Shown in pieces: positions 34,777-43,329 of a DNA stretch of 64,000 nucleotides (positions within the stretch are counted from its first letter, which is position 1; each line of letters begins with the position of its first letter). Below the pieces are notes generated by a model. It saw only the letters and a list, made by a program, of their open reading frames with translations, ran no database searches and was not told where the DNA came from. Position numbers and translations under genes: made by a program. This stretch comes from VRUE01 sp963697695. GTDB taxonomy: Bacteria; Actinomycetota; Thermoleophilia; Solirubrobacterales; 70-9. The stretch covers positions 1,178,001 to 1,242,000 of the forward strand of contig OY969094.1 in NCBI GenBank assembly GCA_963697695.1, in the 5' to 3' direction.

Positions 34777-35403
34777 ATGGACTCCCAGAGCAGGACCGAC
34801 AAGCTCGCCGCCTCCCCCCAGCTGTTCGAGAGCGACTTCCTCAACTTCTTCTCCCGGGTCCACCCGGCGATTCCGGCGATCGTTTTCGTCCCGGTGGTGG
34901 TCGCGATGGAGTGGCTGGGCGCCGACGGCGGCTACGCCGCCTGGCAGTTGGCGCTGCTCAGCCTCGGCGGAGCCGGCATCTGGACCTTGACCGAGTACTG
35001 GCTGCACCGGCTGGTCTTCCACTGGGAGCCGGACAACGCTTTCGGGCGCAGGATGCACTTCATCATCCACGGCATCCACCACGACCATCCCAACGACAAG
35101 CTGCGCCTGGTCATGCCGCCCGCCGTGGCCATCCCGCTGGCGGCGCTCTTCCTCGGTGCCTTCACCCTGATCTTCGGCACGCCGGCTGCCTATCCGCTCT
35201 TCGGCGGTTTCATCGCCGGCTACCTGATCTACGACTACACGCACTACTACGTGCATCACTTCGTCCCCAAGTCCGATCTGGGCAAGCGGCTGCGCGAGCA
35301 GCACATGCGCCATCACTTCCAGGACCACCGCTTCGGATACGGCGTCTCCTCGCCGCTCTGGGACGTCGTCTTCCGCACTTTGCCTCGCAAGCGCCGCGAC
35401 TGA
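34777..35403 (+). CDS. Fatty acid hydroxylase/sterol desaturase superfamily protein
   Basis: This 208-residue membrane diiron enzyme has four helices and the histidine clusters HRLVFH, HGIHHDHPND, HYYVHH and HMRHHFQDH that bind two irons. The architecture matches fatty-acid 2-hydroxylases and related carotenoid hydroxylases. It should act on membrane lipids at the cytoplasmic face. The ATG at 34777 begins a natural polar N-terminus, and an earlier in-frame ATG-like start at 34702 adds 25 unlikely residues. A dyad TGACA-N6-TGTCA lies in the upstream region near 34702-34717. Confidence 0.87.
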   Translation: MDSQSRTDKLAASPQLFESDFLNFFSRVHPAIPAIVFVPVVVAMEWLGADGGYAAWQLALLSLGGAGIWTLTEYWLHRLVFHWEPDNAFGRRMHFIIHGIHHDHPNDKLRLVMPPAVAIPLAALFLGAFTLIFGTPAAYPLFGGFIAGYLIYDYTHYYVHHFVPKSDLGKRLREQHMRHHFQDHRFGYGVSSPLWDVVFRTLPRKRRD

Positions 35404-35413
35404 TCGAGGGGCC

Positions 35414-36580
35414 TCAGCGCAGTGCGATCTCGAGCTCGAAGCGAGCGTCGGGATCGTCCAACTGCTCGCCGAGCAGCTCGCGCAGACGGGCGACGCGGTA
35501 GCGGGCGGTCTGGGGGTGGACGTGCAGCGCCCCCGCCATCGCCACGGAGTTGCCGCCGTGACGCACGTAGGCGAGGGCCGTCTCCCGCATCCGCTCACGC
35601 GCCTTCTCGGTGAGCGAGTCGAGGGCGGCGAGTCTGCGCTCGGCGATGCGGCCGACCAGGGCACTTCCCTCGAAGAGCAGCAGATCGGCGAGGTGGTCCT
35701 CGGCGCGCACGACCCCCTCGCGGGGAAGGACCCCCGCCTCCATCCCCCGCAGGGCGGCTTGAGCAAGTAGCCAGGAGTCCTTCAGCCCCGAGGTCTCGCC
35801 GACGGGTCCGAGTGCCAGCGAAACACCCTTGGCCGCCCGCTCGACCTCGGCACCGCGGCCGGGACCGGCGGGATCCGGTACGAGGATGCAGCCGGTTTCG
35901 TCCAGCTGCGTGGCGAGCACGTCCGCCGGCAGGCGTCGCGACGCCTGCATCAGGTCTCCCTCGGCGCAGGCGAGGGCCGCGACGCTGCGGGGAACCGTCC
36001 AGCCGGCCGCCTGCGCTGCGGCGCGAAGGTCGGCCCGCTCTGCGGCCGGCTCGCGCATCAGCAGCACCACCAGCTCCCGGCGGCGGCGGCGCAGCCGATC
36101 CTCCGCCTCGGACTGCGCGTCGGCGTAACCCTCAACCGAATCGGCGGAAAGCTCGTCGATATAGGCGAAGATCGCCTCCGCCAGCAAGCTCAGTACCTCG
36201 GGGTCGAGCTCGGCCCGGCGGCCGACGCGGGCTATCCGCCGCCAGGCAACCCTGGCGCCGACCCGGTAAGCGGCCTGCAGGGAATCCAGCGTCCGTCCCT
36301 GCCGCAGCTCGCCGCGGCCGAGCTCCACATAGACCTCCCGGCCCAGCCCGCGGCCGGCTTCCGGATCGCGGATCAGCGAGACGAACTGTCGCAGCGCCTC
36401 GCCGACGCCGGTGCGAATGCCGCGTCCGAAGCGCCCCTCCAGCGGGCGGGCGTACTCGGGGACGTCGCGGGCGATCGTCGTGAGGATCTCCGCGGTCACC
36501 GCGTCCAGCTCGGGCTCGATCAGGTCGGCGACATCCGCGGGCAGCCCGCGCCAGGGCTCCGAATCGACAGAACTTATCAT
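35414..36580 (-). CDS. PucR/CdaR-type helix-turn-helix regulator
   Basis: This 388-residue regulator ends in the PucR helix-turn-helix: MRETALAYVRHGGNSVAMAG followed by ALHVHPQTARYRVARLRELLG. An N-terminal helical sensory domain has the RsbR/PucR-like ELGRGELRQGRTLDSLQAAYRVGARVAWR. The family activates catabolic genes or lipid genes in response to metabolites. It is divergent from a fatty acid desaturase, with 78 bases between starts, and is its likely regulator. The annotated ATG lies within the sequence GACAGAACTTATC (36566-36578), which also occurs upstream of the AAA ATPase gene. Confidence 0.88.
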   Translation of the reverse strand: MISSVDSEPWRGLPADVADLIEPELDAVTAEILTTIARDVPEYARPLEGRFGRGIRTGVGEALRQFVSLIRDPEAGRGLGREVYVELGRGELRQGRTLDSLQAAYRVGARVAWRRIARVGRRAELDPEVLSLLAEAIFAYIDELSADSVEGYADAQSEAEDRLRRRRRELVVLLMREPAAERADLRAAAQAAGWTVPRSVAALACAEGDLMQASRRLPADVLATQLDETGCILVPDPAGPGRGAEVERAAKGVSLALGPVGETSGLKDSWLLAQAALRGMEAGVLPREGVVRAEDHLADLLLFEGSALVGRIAERRLAALDSLTEKARERMRETALAYVRHGGNSVAMAGALHVHPQTARYRVARLRELLGEQLDDPDARFELEIALR

Positions 36581-36658
36581 TTAAATGATAAAAAAGTGGT
36601 TCATAAATTGACTTAGAGAGTAATACTTGCGACGGAGGAAAACGTAGTTTGTTTCTGG
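36581..36658. promoter_or_regulatory. AT-rich divergent promoter region of PucR and desaturase
   Basis: This gap is very AT-rich for the genome and contains ATCATTTAAATGAT at its left edge (36577-36590), a perfect palindrome that overlaps the PucR start codon. TTGACTTAGAGAGTAATAC and CGGAGGAAAAC follow, the latter a purine-rich stretch about 20 bases before the desaturase ATG. The palindrome at the PucR start is well placed for autoregulation. Confidence 0.5.
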
Positions 36659-37549
36659 ATGGGCAAGATGACCAGAGCGGAGAAGCTGGCGAACCTGGGA
36701 GCGGTCGTGGTGCCCTTCGTAGCCACGCTGGCGGCGATAGTGCTTCTCTGGAACAGCCTGGTCAGCGCCAGCGACCTCGTCATCGCGGCGACGATGTACC
36801 TGCTGACGGCGATCGGCATCACGGTCGGCTTCCACCGCCTCCTCACCCACCGCTCCTTTCAGACGTCGAAGCCGCTCGAATATGTATTTGCCGTGCTCGG
36901 CTCGATGGCCGTCCAGGGGCCGGTGATCTCCTGGGTCGCCGACCATCGCAAGCACCACGCTCATACCGACGAAGAGGGTGACCCACATAGTCCTCACGTG
37001 GGGCACGGCGGTGGCGCCCGCGGAGTCATGGCGGGCCTATGGCATGCACATTCGGGCTGGCTCATGTCTACCCAGGGCCGTGCCGACTGGAAGCGCTACT
37101 CACCGGACCTATATGAGGACCCGGGGATGAGAAGCATCGCTCGCAACTTCATACCCCTGGTGCTCCTCAGCCTCGCGCTTCCCGCCCTGGCCGGGTACGT
37201 GATCAGCGGCACGCTCGCCGGCGCCGCCACGGGGTTGCTATGGGGCGGCCTCGTGAGGATCTTCTTCGTCCATCACATCACCTGGAGCGTCAATTCCGTA
37301 TGTCATTTCTTCGGCACGCGGCGCTTTGACACCGACGACCATTCCACCAATGTTTTCTGGCTCGCCATTCCATCGCTTGGCGAGTCGTGGCATCACAACC
37401 ATCATGCGTTTCCTCGCTCTGCCGTCCATGGCTTGAAACGCTGGGAGCTGGACCCGTCGGCGCTCGTAATCGTTACGCTCGAGAAGCTGGGCCTAGCCCA
37501 GAACGTTGTGCGAATTTCAACGGAGCGCCAGACTCAGCGCACTGCCTGA
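36659..37549 (+). CDS. Delta-9-type fatty acid (acyl-CoA) desaturase
   Basis: This 296-residue membrane desaturase inserts a cis double bond into saturated acyl chains. The three histidine boxes are present: GFHRLLTHRSF, DHRKHHAHTD and WHHNHHAFPRSA. Four membrane helices flank them. It is of the stearoyl-CoA desaturase type seen in Actinobacteria. Base composition is lower in GC than in neighbouring genes, hinting at acquisition. It is divergent from the PucR gene and lies close to the hydroxylase gene, so the three may adjust membrane lipids together. Confidence 0.92.
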   Translation: MGKMTRAEKLANLGAVVVPFVATLAAIVLLWNSLVSASDLVIAATMYLLTAIGITVGFHRLLTHRSFQTSKPLEYVFAVLGSMAVQGPVISWVADHRKHHAHTDEEGDPHSPHVGHGGGARGVMAGLWHAHSGWLMSTQGRADWKRYSPDLYEDPGMRSIARNFIPLVLLSLALPALAGYVISGTLAGAATGLLWGGLVRIFFVHHITWSVNSVCHFFGTRRFDTDDHSTNVFWLAIPSLGESWHHNHHAFPRSAVHGLKRWELDPSALVIVTLEKLGLAQNVVRISTERQTQRTA

Positions 37550-37604
37550 TTTGCCCCCTCTGGCTCTGACTTCATCCAAATGGCCAGAGTTACAGGGTTC
37601 TATT

Positions 37605-37622
37605 TGACTATACGAATAGTCA
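37605..37622. promoter_or_regulatory. Dyad TGACTAT-N4-ATAGTCA upstream of the AT-hook gene
   Basis: TGACTAT and ATAGTCA are exact inverse 7-mers with an ACGA spacer, in a locally AT-rich stretch about 90 bases before the AT-hook gene. It is probably an operator. TTGACTATAC within it could also serve as a -35 region. Confidence 0.5.
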
Positions 37623-37638
37623 CTGTCACTGTCACTGT
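37621..37638. repeat. Tandem CACTGT hexanucleotide x3
   Basis: Three perfect head-to-tail copies of CACTGT follow the dyad, with a fourth decayed unit (GTCACACT) after them. Copy-number change here would alter the spacing between the dyad and the gene start. Confidence 0.7.
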
Positions 37639-37709
37639 GTCACACTCCCAGCAAGGCAGAATGCTGACGACCCGGGAGGCGCAAAGCTGACGGGGATGAA
37701 AGGAAAGAA

Positions 37710-38111
37710 ATGCCCAGCACCAGCAACGTACTCGACGAGGCTCTCGACCTAGTCAAGAAGCGCCTCGCCGAGCTAGATGACGAGCGCAAGCGCCTCGAGC
37801 GCGCACTTTCGGAGCTCGGGGGCAGCAGCACGCCAACCCGCCGCCCCGGCAGGCCTCCTGGAAGCGGCCGCGGTCCCGGGCGCCCACCGAAAGCCGCTTC
37901 AGCCGGCACCGCTCCGAAACGTCGCCGTCGCCGTCGCGGCGGTACCCGTGCCGACCAGGCAGTCGCACTGGTTGAGGCGAACCCGGGCATCAGCGCTTCC
38001 GAGATCGCGAAGTCGATGAAAATTAAACCCAACTACCTCTACCGGGTCCTCGGGGAACTGGAGAAGGAGGGACGGGTTACGAAGAAAGGCCGTCAGTACC
38101 ACGCGGGCTAG
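37710..38111 (+). CDS. Coiled-coil / AT-hook / winged-helix DNA-binding protein
   Basis: This 133-residue protein has three parts. Residues 7-36 form a heptad-patterned coiled coil (LDEALDLVKKRLAELDDERK). Residues 43-61 contain two AT-hook cores, RRPGRPPG and GRGPGRPPK, followed by an arginine run (RRRRRR, 71-76). Residues 80-131 are a small winged helix (ADQAVALVEANPGISASEIA, then KIKPNYLYRVLGELEKEGRV). The design is that of a nucleoid-associated protein: dimerise, grip AT-rich minor groove, bind DNA specifically. It is likely a chromosome organiser or xenogeneic silencer. A strong terminator follows. Confidence 0.82.
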   Translation: MPSTSNVLDEALDLVKKRLAELDDERKRLERALSELGGSSTPTRRPGRPPGSGRGPGRPPKAASAGTAPKRRRRRRGGTRADQAVALVEANPGISASEIAKSMKIKPNYLYRVLGELEKEGRVTKKGRQYHAG

Positions 38112-38132
38112 AACCCGATCACAACTGCTTGG

Positions 38133-38164
38133 AAAAAGCCGGCCCCCACAGGGGCCGGCTTTTT
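38133..38164. terminator. Bidirectional rho-independent terminator
   Basis: AAAAAGCCGGCCCC and GGGGCCGGCTTTTT form a perfect 14-bp inverted repeat with a CACA loop. It lies between the convergent AT-hook gene and mdh and has T-runs in both directions. It is the clearest intrinsic terminator in the window. Confidence 0.92.
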
Positions 38165-38177
38165 CATTTGTTCAGTC

Positions 38178-39164
38178 TCAGACCAGCCCGAGGCCGCTGA
38201 CAGCGTCGCGCTCATCGCGCAACTCGGCGGCACTGGCATCGATCCGGGCGCTAGAGAACTCCGGCACCTCGAGACCCTCGACGATCGACCACTCACCCCC
38301 ACTGCAAGCGCAGGGGAAGCCGGCAACTATTCCCTCCTCGACGCCGTAGGAGCCATCAGCGGGCACACCCATCGAAACCCAATCTTCCCCAGGCGTGCCG
38401 AGCACCCAGTCGCGAACGTGATCGATCGCTGCGTTTGCGGCCGAGGCCGCGCTGGATGCGCCCCGTGCATCGATGATCGCGGCGCCGCGTTTAGCCACCC
38501 GCGGAATGAACTCATCAGCGATCCACGCCTCGTCGTCGACCTCGTCCCAGGCGCTCTGTCCATCAACCTTCGCGTTGACCAGATCCGGGTACTGAGTGGT
38601 TGAGTGATTGCCCCAGACCGTCATGTTGGTTACGTCGGAGATTGGCTTGCCAACCCGGTTGGCAAGCTGAGCCACCGCCCGGTTGTGATCGAGCCGCATC
38701 ATCGCCGTGAAGCGCTCGCGAGGGACTCCGTCCGCATTTGACATCGCGATCAGGCAGTTGGTGTTAGCCGGGTTGCCGACGACGAGCACCCGAATGTCAT
38801 CTGCAGCACCCGCCGCGATCGCTTCACCCTGCGGCTTGAAGATGCCGCCGTTGGCCTCGAGCAGGTCCGAGCGCTCCATGCCAGGACCGCGAGGGCGGGC
38901 TCCAACCAGTAGGCCGACGTTGCAGCCATCGAAGGCCTGCTTTGGATCGTCGAAGATGTCGACCCTGCGCAGCAACGGAAAGGCGCAGTCGTCGAGCTCC
39001 ATCGCCGTGCCCTCCGCTGCCTTGACGGCATCGGGGATCTCAAGCAGGCTCAGCTCGATAGGTGTGTCCGGGCCCAGCATCTGACCACTGGCGATGCGAA
39101 ACAAGAGCGCGTAGCCGATCTGCCCGGCGGCGCCGGTGACGGTGACTTTCACGGGGGTGCTCAC
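38178..39164 (-). CDS. mdh: Malate dehydrogenase
   Basis: This enzyme oxidises malate to oxaloacetate with NAD in the citric acid cycle. The 328-residue protein is of the cytosolic/actinobacterial MDH type. It shows the dinucleotide loop GAAGQIGYALL, LEIPDAVKAAEGTAMELDDCAFPLL, the substrate arginines in ARPRGPGMERSDLL, NPANTNCL, and the catalytic histidine in VWGNHSTTQYPD. The GTG at 39164 follows a CAGGAGAAG ribosome-binding site. A frame extension to 39239 has no homology. It lies 43 bases downstream of icd on the same strand, so the two are probably co-transcribed. Confidence 0.96.
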   Translation of the reverse strand: MSTPVKVTVTGAAGQIGYALLFRIASGQMLGPDTPIELSLLEIPDAVKAAEGTAMELDDCAFPLLRRVDIFDDPKQAFDGCNVGLLVGARPRGPGMERSDLLEANGGIFKPQGEAIAAGAADDIRVLVVGNPANTNCLIAMSNADGVPRERFTAMMRLDHNRAVAQLANRVGKPISDVTNMTVWGNHSTTQYPDLVNAKVDGQSAWDEVDDEAWIADEFIPRVAKRGAAIIDARGASSAASAANAAIDHVRDWVLGTPGEDWVSMGVPADGSYGVEEGIVAGFPCACSGGEWSIVEGLEVPEFSSARIDASAAELRDERDAVSGLGLV

Positions 39165-39207
39165 GGAATCTCTTCTCCTGGATTCGTCGTTTTCGAGGGA
39201 AGCTGAA

Positions 39208-40425
39208 TTACTGAGCCATCGCCCGCTGGAGACCAGCATCGATGGCGGCGAGGAACTCCTGCGTTGTCAGGAACTCCTGGTCCGGACCGATCAGAAGCGC
39301 CAGATCCTTGGTCATCTGGCCGCCTTCGACCGTCTCGACGCAAACCCGCTCCAGCGTCTCGGCGAACCGTGACGCCTCGGGGGTCTCGTCGAGCCTGCCC
39401 CGGGCGGCGAGGCCACGGGTCCAGGCGAAGATCGAGGCAATCGGGTTGGTCGAAGTAGGTTTGCCCTGCTGGTGTTGGCGATAGTGGCGCGTGACCGTGC
39501 CGTGTGCAGCCTCAGCCTCGACCGTCTTGCCATCGGGGCTCATCAACACACTGGTCATCAGGCCAAGCGAGCCGAAGCCCTGGGCCACCGTGTCGGACTG
39601 CACGTCGCCGTCGTAGTTCTTGCAGGCCCAGACATAGCCACCCTCCCACTTCAGAGCGGCGGCGACCATGTCGTCGATCAGGCGGTGTTCATACGTGATT
39701 CCCGCGGCTTCGAAGTCAGCCTTGAACTCAACCTCGTAAACCTCGGCGAAGATGTCCTTGAAGCGGCCGTCGTAGCGCTTCATGATCGTGTTCTTCGTCG
39801 ATAGGTAAACGGGATAGCCTCGGTCGAGGCCGTAACGCATCGAAGCGCGGGCGAAATCGCGGATGGAATCGTCGAGGTTGTACATGGCCATCGCGATACC
39901 CGGGCCGGGAAAGTCGTATACGTCGATCTCAACCGGCTCGGAGCCGTCCTTTGGCGTATAGGCGAGTGTCAGCGTTCCCTCTCCGGGCACGACCATGTCG
40001 GTTGCCCGGTACTGGTCGCCAAAGGCGTGGCGGCCGATCACGATCGGCTTGGTCCAACCGGGCACCAGCCGCGGGATGTTGGAGATCACGATCGGCTCGC
40101 GGAAGATGACTCCGCCGAGGATGTTGCGGATGGTTCCGTTCGGCGAGCGGTACATCTCGGCCAGGCCGAACTCCTCGACCCGCGCCTCGTCGGGGGTGAT
40201 CGTCGCGCACTTGACGCCGACGCCGTGCTGCTTGATCGCTTCCGCCGCTTCGACCGTGATCTGGTCGCGGGTCGCGTCGCGGCTCTCGATGCCGAGGTCG
40301 AAATAGATCAGTTCGACGTCGAGGTAGGGCAGGATCAGCTGCTCCTTTATGAAAGCCCAGATGATTCGGGTCATCTCGTCGCCGTCGAGCTCGACGATCG
40401 GGTTCTTCACTTGGATCTTGGTCAC
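39208..40425 (-). CDS. icd: NADP-dependent isocitrate dehydrogenase
   Basis: This enzyme decarboxylates isocitrate to 2-oxoglutarate. The 405-residue sequence is of the eukaryote-like homodimeric subfamily: NPIVELDGDEMTRIIWAFIK, the substrate motif YRSPNGTIRNILGG, LIDDMVAAALKWEGGYVWACKNYDGDV, and the NADP-binding EAAHGTVTRHYRQHQ. I chose GTG at 40425, giving the standard N-terminus VTKIQVKNP, over an ATG at 40458. It is divergent from the AidB-like gene with 40 bases between starts. Confidence 0.96.
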   Translation of the reverse strand: MTKIQVKNPIVELDGDEMTRIIWAFIKEQLILPYLDVELIYFDLGIESRDATRDQITVEAAEAIKQHGVGVKCATITPDEARVEEFGLAEMYRSPNGTIRNILGGVIFREPIVISNIPRLVPGWTKPIVIGRHAFGDQYRATDMVVPGEGTLTLAYTPKDGSEPVEIDVYDFPGPGIAMAMYNLDDSIRDFARASMRYGLDRGYPVYLSTKNTIMKRYDGRFKDIFAEVYEVEFKADFEAAGITYEHRLIDDMVAAALKWEGGYVWACKNYDGDVQSDTVAQGFGSLGLMTSVLMSPDGKTVEAEAAHGTVTRHYRQHQQGKPTSTNPIASIFAWTRGLAARGRLDETPEASRFAETLERVCVETVEGGQMTKDLALLIGPDQEFLTTQEFLAAIDAGLQRAMAQ

Positions 40426-40465
40426 GCGGGCGGCGATGCTATCGATGGGCTGGCACAATCAACGC

Positions 40466-42133
40466 GTGGCCACTGTCGAGCGCCGCTCCGGGCATACACA
40501 CGAGGTCTTCAACCAGCCGCCACCGCTGGAGGACTACAACCCCTTCGATGCCGATCTTCCGCTGGTGGAGGCGCTGCGGCGCGAGGGCGGCGACTGGGCA
40601 GAGGGCCGTGCCCGCGAGCTGGGAGCGATCTGCGGCTCCCGCCAGACGATCCGCTGGGGCTTCGAGGCGAACGAGAAGAAGCCGGTGCTGCAAACCCACG
40701 ACCGCTACGGCAACCGCATCGACGAGGTCGAGTTCGACAGCTCCTGGCACGAGTTGATGCGGATCGGTATCGACAATGGCCTGCACGCGATGCCCTGGCG
40801 CGAACCCGGCCCCGGCGCCCACGTTGCCCGGGCCGCGATGTTCATGCTGCTGATGCAGGCCGAGAGCGGCGTCGGCTGCCCGATCTCGATGACTTACTCG
40901 GCGATCCCGGCGCTGCGCCGGCAGCCCGAGCTGGCCGCCGAGTGGGAGGAGCGCTTCCTCTCGCTCGACTACGACGAGCGTTCGCTGCCGGCCGACCGCA
41001 AGCGCGGTGCCCTCTGCGGGATGGCGATGACCGAGAAGCAGGGTGGTTCAGACGTCCGCGCCAACACCACCGTGGCGAGGCCGCTGAACGGCGGCGGTCC
41101 CGGTGCCGAGTACGAGATCGTCGGCCACAAGTGGTTCTGCTCGGCGCCGATGTGCGACGCCTTCCTCGTCCTCGCCCAAACCGAGTCCGGAATCTCCTGC
41201 TTCCTGATGCCGCGCTGGACACCGGACGGCGAGCGCAACGCCTTCCACGTTCAGCGGCTCAAGGACAAGCTCGGCAACCGCTCCAACGCCTCCAGCGAGG
41301 TCGAGTTCCGCGGCGCCTGGGCACGGATGGTCGGCGAGGAGGGACGCGGCGTGCCGACGATCATCGAGATGGTCAACCACACCAGGCTTGACTGCGTGAT
41401 CGGCGCCGCCACCGGCTACAGGGCCGGGGTCGTGCAGGCGCTCAACCACGCCGCCCACCGCTCCGCCTTCGGCAAGGAGCTGATCGAGCAGCCGCTGATG
41501 CGCAACGTGCTCGCCGACCTCTGCGTCGAGTCCGAAGCAGCGACGATCGGAGCGATGCGGCTGGCGCGCGCCTACGACGAGGTCGCCGCCGGCGACGAGG
41601 AGGCAGCCGACTTCCGTCGCCTCGCCAACGCCGTGCTCAAGTACTGGACCTGCAAGCGCGCTCCCTCCCACGCGGTCGAGTGCCTCGAGTGCCTCGGCGG
41701 CAACGGCTACGTCGAGGAGTCCGGCATGCCCCGCCTCTACCGGGAGGCGCCGCTGGCCTCGATCTGGGAGGGCTCGGGCAACGTCCAGTGCCTCGATGCG
41801 CTGCGGGCGATGATCAAGAGCCCGGCTTCGGTGGAGGCCTTCTTCGCCGAGGTCGAAGCGGGCGCCACCGCCGAGCCTCGGCTCGAGGCCTACGTCAAAA
41901 AGATCCGGGCCGAGATCCCAGGCGACATCGAGACGATCGAGTCGCGGGCACGGCGGATCATCGAGAGCATGGCCCTCGCCCTACAGGCCTCGCTGCTGGT
42001 CCGCTATGGCGACGAGGCCGTCGCCGATGCCTTCTGCGCCTCCCGCCTCTCCGGCGACTGGGGGCAGGCCTTCGGCACACTGCCGGCCGGTACCGACTTC
42101 GGCCGCATCATCGAGCGCCACCGAGTCGCTTAG
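40466..42133 (+). CDS. AidB-like acyl-CoA dehydrogenase family protein
   Basis: This 555-residue flavoprotein starts with the AidB signature HTHEVFNQPPPLEDYNPFDADLPL, split here as HTHEVFNQ and LEDYNPFD. It carries the FAD/substrate motif AMTEKQGGSDVR, the segment EGSGNVQCLDALRA and the extra C-terminal helical domain that binds DNA in E. coli AidB. AidB is induced by alkylation stress and is thought to protect DNA. Simple isovaleryl-CoA-type dehydrogenase activity is weak. The GTG at 40466 was preferred for matching the family N-terminus. Its TAG overlaps the convergent protease stop (TTAG at 42130-42133). Confidence 0.88.
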   Translation: MATVERRSGHTHEVFNQPPPLEDYNPFDADLPLVEALRREGGDWAEGRARELGAICGSRQTIRWGFEANEKKPVLQTHDRYGNRIDEVEFDSSWHELMRIGIDNGLHAMPWREPGPGAHVARAAMFMLLMQAESGVGCPISMTYSAIPALRRQPELAAEWEERFLSLDYDERSLPADRKRGALCGMAMTEKQGGSDVRANTTVARPLNGGGPGAEYEIVGHKWFCSAPMCDAFLVLAQTESGISCFLMPRWTPDGERNAFHVQRLKDKLGNRSNASSEVEFRGAWARMVGEEGRGVPTIIEMVNHTRLDCVIGAATGYRAGVVQALNHAAHRSAFGKELIEQPLMRNVLADLCVESEAATIGAMRLARAYDEVAAGDEEAADFRRLANAVLKYWTCKRAPSHAVECLECLGGNGYVEESGMPRLYREAPLASIWEGSGNVQCLDALRAMIKSPASVEAFFAEVEAGATAEPRLEAYVKKIRAEIPGDIETIESRARRIIESMALALQASLLVRYGDEAVADAFCASRLSGDWGQAFGTLPAGTDFGRIIERHRVA

Positions 42134-43293
42134 CGGGCGGCGTCCCGCAGAGCTCGACCTACCTGCTCGGCGGTGATCACACCGGACAGGCGCCCTTCCG
42201 CATCGACCGCCATCAGGGCGCCGAAGCGGCGCAGGTTCTGGTTGGCGAGGAGCGAATCGAGCGGAGCGTCGTCGCGGACCTGGAAGGCGCCATCGTTGCG
42301 CTCGAGCAGGTCTGCGACCAGCGCCGTCGCCCGCGAGACCTCCGGCACCTCGTCGGCTTTGTCGCGCACCAGCAGTCCGAGGAAGTTGTGGGCGGCATCG
42401 ACCACCGGGAACCAGGGCCAGCGGTAGCGGAGGAAGTACTCGTCGAGTGCCCGCTCGACGCTCAGCTCGCCGGGGATCGTCACCGGCTCCCGGTCCATCA
42501 CGTCGGCGACGCACATCCCCTCGATCCGGCCGCTGATCGCGGTCTGCGTCGAGGCCGCGCGGGCGGAACCGTTGATCACGATCCCGATCAGCGCCAGCCA
42601 GACGCCGCCGAAGGCGTCGCCGTTGAGGATCAGCAGCAGGCCGCAACCGATGAAAAGGTAGGCGAAGACCCGGCCCAGCGTCGCTGCGAAGCGGGTCGCC
42701 GAGGTGCGGTCGCCGGTCCGCCACCAGGCGAGCGCCCGCACGATTCTGCCGCCGTCCATCGGGAAGGCGGGCAGCAGATTGAAGACGAGGACTATGGCGT
42801 TGATCCAGGCGAGCCAGCCGAGCATCGCCATCACGCCCGAGACACCTGAGTTGCTCTCGATCAGGATCGCCTGCCAGAACTCCTTCGGGCCGACGGCGGC
42901 CACCCCGACCGCAGCCAGCACGACCACGATCGCCAAGGTGACCAGCGGACCGGCGATAGCCACCTTGAACTCGGCCGCGGGACTGTCGGATTCGCGGTCC
43001 ATGCGCGCCATGCCGCCGAAGATCCAGAGCTGGATGCTGGAGATGCCGATCCCCTCACGCAGGGCGGCGAAGGCGTGGCCGAGCTCGTGCAGGACGATCG
43101 AGCCGAAGAAGCCGATGGCGCTGATTACGGCCAGCAGAAAGGGAGTCGAGGAAGAGCTGCTCTCCCCGAGCACGTCACCATAGAAGCCGGAGAGCCAGAA
43201 GATGACGAAGAAGAGGACGAGGAACCAGGACCAGTCGACCGCGATACGGATCCCGCGCACGTGGAAGAGAGTGATCGTGCGGCCGCCGAGCAT
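42130..43293 (-). CDS. Site-2 protease family (M50) metalloprotease with CBS domain pair
   Basis: This 387-residue intramembrane zinc protease has HELGH at 69-73, the second motif NLLPAFPMDGGRI near 180 supplying the metal aspartate, about six membrane helices, and two C-terminal CBS domains (about 262-387: VADVMDREPVTIPGELSVERAL and AFQVRDDAPLDSLL). M50/CBS proteins of this type cleave membrane-bound substrates such as anti-sigma factors, with the CBS pair sensing adenine nucleotides. Substrate is unknown. ATG at 43293 is divergent from the M28 peptidase gene, with 36 bases between starts. Confidence 0.9.
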   Translation of the reverse strand: MLGGRTITLFHVRGIRIAVDWSWFLVLFFVIFWLSGFYGDVLGESSSSSTPFLLAVISAIGFFGSIVLHELGHAFAALREGIGISSIQLWIFGGMARMDRESDSPAAEFKVAIAGPLVTLAIVVVLAAVGVAAVGPKEFWQAILIESNSGVSGVMAMLGWLAWINAIVLVFNLLPAFPMDGGRIVRALAWWRTGDRTSATRFAATLGRVFAYLFIGCGLLLILNGDAFGGVWLALIGIVINGSARAASTQTAISGRIEGMCVADVMDREPVTIPGELSVERALDEYFLRYRWPWFPVVDAAHNFLGLLVRDKADEVPEVSRATALVADLLERNDGAFQVRDDAPLDSLLANQNLRRFGALMAVDAEGRLSGVITAEQVGRALRDAAR

Positions 43294-43329
43294 CTCTCCA
43301 ATGGTAAGCAGCAGGTAGGGTCGGATCGC

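Noticed and set aside
37621..37646. CACTGT repeats considered as a CRISPR-like array
   Set aside because: Units are six bases and directly adjoining, with no spacers and no cas genes in the window.
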